From the NCBI GenBank assembly GCA_029262375.1, contig JAJCZM010000039.1, forward strand, positions 1-64,000: a stretch of DNA of 64,000 nt. The letters are read 5' to 3'. This document shows, one piece after another, positions 62,493 to 64,000 of this stretch. Below the pieces are notes generated by a model. That model ran no database searches and was not told the DNA's origin. It worked only from the letters and a program-made list of their open reading frames with translations. A program made the translations under genes and the position numbers. Positions within the stretch are counted from its first letter, which is position 1. Each line of letters opens with the position of its first letter. Origin of the DNA: Deltaproteobacteria bacterium (GTDB taxonomy: Bacteria; Desulfobacterota; Binatia; UBA1149; SPBQ01).

Positions 62493-63422
62493 ATGCTCGC
62501 ATACACCGTCAGACGAATACTCGCCGCCATCCCTACCGCGCTCGGGGTGGCCACCGTCGTTTTTCTGCTGCTGCATGCGATTCCGGGCGACCCGGTCGAT
62601 GTGATGCTCGGCGAGACGGCGGCTCGGGCCGATCGCGCCGAATTGCGTGCGCATCTCGGCTTGGATCGGCCGATCCTCGTACAGTACGTCGGCTTCATGA
62701 CGGGTCTGGCTCGCGGAGACATGGGCGAGAGCATCCACAGCCGCCGCCCGGTAGTCGAGCTGGTCACGGAGCGGTTTCCGGCGACGTTGGCGCTCGCGGC
62801 GGCGGCAGCCCTAGCAGCTATATGCATCGCGCTGCCGCTCGGACTGCTATCGGCAGCCCGCCCGGGAAGCATGCTCGACCGCGGCTCGCTCACCGCCAGT
62901 CTTCTCGGAACCGCGCTACCGAATTTCTGGCTCGGACCGCTTCTCATTCTGTTCTTTGCGGTACACCTCGGCTGGCTCCCCGTCTCCGGCAACGACGGTC
63001 CCCGCCATTTGATCCTGCCGGCAATCACCTTGGGACTCTCATTGGCAGGTATCCTGACGCGCATGACACGTAGCACGGTACTAGAGGCGCTACACGAGGA
63101 TTACATTCGCACGGCTCGCGCGAAGGGCGTCAGCGAAACCAAGACCGTCGCGAAGCATGCCCTGGCAAACGCAGTAACACCGATACTCTCGGTCTTGGGC
63201 CTGCAACTGGGCTCCTTGCTGGCGGGCTCGGTAATCACAGAAACGATCTTCGCCTGGCCGGGGCTCGGTCGTCTCACCGTTCAAGCGATCTCAACACGCG
63301 ACTATCCCGTCGTCCAAGGCTGCGTGCTCATGATTGCCGGCAGCTATGTCCTCGTGAACCTCGCGACCGACCTCGCGTATGCCTGGGCAAACCCACGCGT
63401 GCGCTACGGCGAAGATGAATAG
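62493..63422 (+). CDS. Dipeptide/oligopeptide-type ABC permease (DppB-like)
   Basis: This 309 aa inner-membrane permease has six segments and the EAA-type loop HEDYIRTARAKGVSETKTVAKHAL, followed by the conserved ETIFAWPGLGRLTVQAI. ATG at 62493 (MLAYTVRRILAAIPTALG) is the normal family start. Its stop overlaps the ATG of the second permease by eight bases. Confidence 0.93.
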   Translation: MLAYTVRRILAAIPTALGVATVVFLLLHAIPGDPVDVMLGETAARADRAELRAHLGLDRPILVQYVGFMTGLARGDMGESIHSRRPVVELVTERFPATLALAAAAALAAICIALPLGLLSAARPGSMLDRGSLTASLLGTALPNFWLGPLLILFFAVHLGWLPVSGNDGPRHLILPAITLGLSLAGILTRMTRSTVLEALHEDYIRTARAKGVSETKTVAKHALANAVTPILSVLGLQLGSLLAGSVITETIFAWPGLGRLTVQAISTRDYPVVQGCVLMIAGSYVLVNLATDLAYAWANPRVRYGEDE

Positions 63423-64000
63423 CACGACGCAAGTGCAGGCCCTCATGGGATCGCGTTGGCAAGGTTCGCTGATCGCCGGCTTCGTGTGCCTCGCCCTGCT
63501 AGTGGTAGCAGCTTTGTTCGCGCCGCAACTATCGCCCCACGACCCGCTCGAACAGAATCTCATCGCCGACCTGGCCGAACCGAGCGCCGCCCATCTGCTC
63601 GGAACCGACAAGCTCGGTCGCGATCAGCTGAGCCGTCTGATCTACGGCGCGCGCGTCTCGCTCTATGTGGGTATCACGACAGTTACGATCTCACTGTTGA
63701 TCGGCGTTCTGCTCGGCGCCTTGGCCGGCTTTTCAGGCGGCGCCATCGACTATTGGATCATGCGCCTGGTGGATATCCTGCTAGCCTTTCCGGGAATTCT
63801 CCTCGCCGTTGCAATGAGCGCCGTCATGGGACCGAGCCTGACGAACGTCATCGTAGCGTTGAGCCTACTGGGTTGGACGGGCTACGCACGCCTGGTGCGC
63901 GCAGAGGTGCTCGGGATCCGGCGCCGTGAGCACGTCGAAGCAGCGACGGCACTCGGCGTACCGAGCGTTCGCATCGTGCTGCGGCACATCCTGCCACTGC
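63415..64000 (+). CDS. Dipeptide/oligopeptide-type ABC permease (DppC-like), cut by window end
   Basis: This partial gene starts at ATG 63415 (MNSTTQVQALMGS) and is open to the last base, giving 195 residues. The N-terminal helix, HLLGTDKLGRDQLSRLIYGARVSL and the start of the EAA loop (RREHVEAATALGVPSVRIVLRHILPL) are typical of DppC/OppC. It is the partner of the preceding permease; ATPase genes may follow beyond the window. Confidence 0.93.
   Translation, partial: MNSTTQVQALMGSRWQGSLIAGFVCLALLVVAALFAPQLSPHDPLEQNLIADLAEPSAAHLLGTDKLGRDQLSRLIYGARVSLYVGITTVTISLLIGVLLGALAGFSGGAIDYWIMRLVDILLAFPGILLAVAMSAVMGPSLTNVIVALSLLGWTGYARLVRAEVLGIRRREHVEAATALGVPSVRIVLRHILPL

Overview
The window is about 64 kb of compact, roughly 60% GC bacterial chromosome. 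The owner is a Gram-negative with a lipopolysaccharide outer membrane: it carries LpxC, a LapA/LapB-like protein, BamD, BepA, RlpA and a full type II secretion operon. Start codons are often GTG or TTG, neighbouring genes often overlap by 4 to 8 bases, and no tRNA, rRNA, phage, IS or CRISPR sequence was seen. The gene orders yebC-ruvCAB, rplU-rpmA-obg-proBA-nadD-rsfS and hemX-hemA-hemC-cobA/hemD-hemB suit a lineage of the former Deltaproteobacteria (Desulfobacterota, Myxococcota or Binatota-like). That placement is an inference from synteny, not a measured phylogeny. No gap between genes exceeds about 300 bases.

Layout: 0.27-12.4 kb is a type II secretion operon gspC-D-E-F-G-H-I-J-K-L-M-N on the plus strand. 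It meets head-on a minus-strand operon (19.1-12.4 kb) of yebC, ruvC, ruvA, ruvB, an NtrY-like membrane histidine kinase and a protein that joins a response-regulator receiver domain to LpxC, the committed enzyme of lipid A synthesis. Then come rlpA, cutA, a HAD/APP1-like protein and a DUF2064 transferase (19-22.4 kb); rplU-rpmA-obgE-proB-proA-nadD-rsfS and a LapA-LapB fusion (22.5-29.1 kb); two ArsA-like ATPases, bamD and a tyrosine phosphatase (29.1-32.9 kb).

From 32.9 to 40.1 kb a promoter, a SAM-I riboswitch and its terminator precede eight co-directional genes: an E1-like adenylyltransferase, a threonine-synthase-like enzyme, a CysO-like sulfur carrier, CysM, a NIL-domain protein, a degenerate E1-like protein, a divergent radical-SAM protein and a DASS transporter. 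I read this as a SAM-repressed, protein-thiocarboxylate-based sulfur amino acid pathway.

From 40 to 64 kb: an ECF sigma/anti-sigma operon with two unknown envelope proteins, polA, a Gld-type ABC transporter with two auxiliary proteins, hisC and bepA, the tetrapyrrole operon with a HemX/CcsA-like protein, a LysM lytic transglycosylase, a peptide-type binding lipoprotein, a YihY-family membrane protein and two Dpp-type permeases, the last cut by the window end.

The most interesting points are (1) the kinase plus receiver-LpxC pair, which suggests direct phospho-control of lipid A synthesis, with a second LpxC-related oddity (the LapA-LapB fusion) in the same window; and (2) the SAM-riboswitch operon, where the E1 enzyme appears split into an ATP-binding protein lacking the N-terminal RYxRQ arm and a pseudo-E1 that keeps only that arm.
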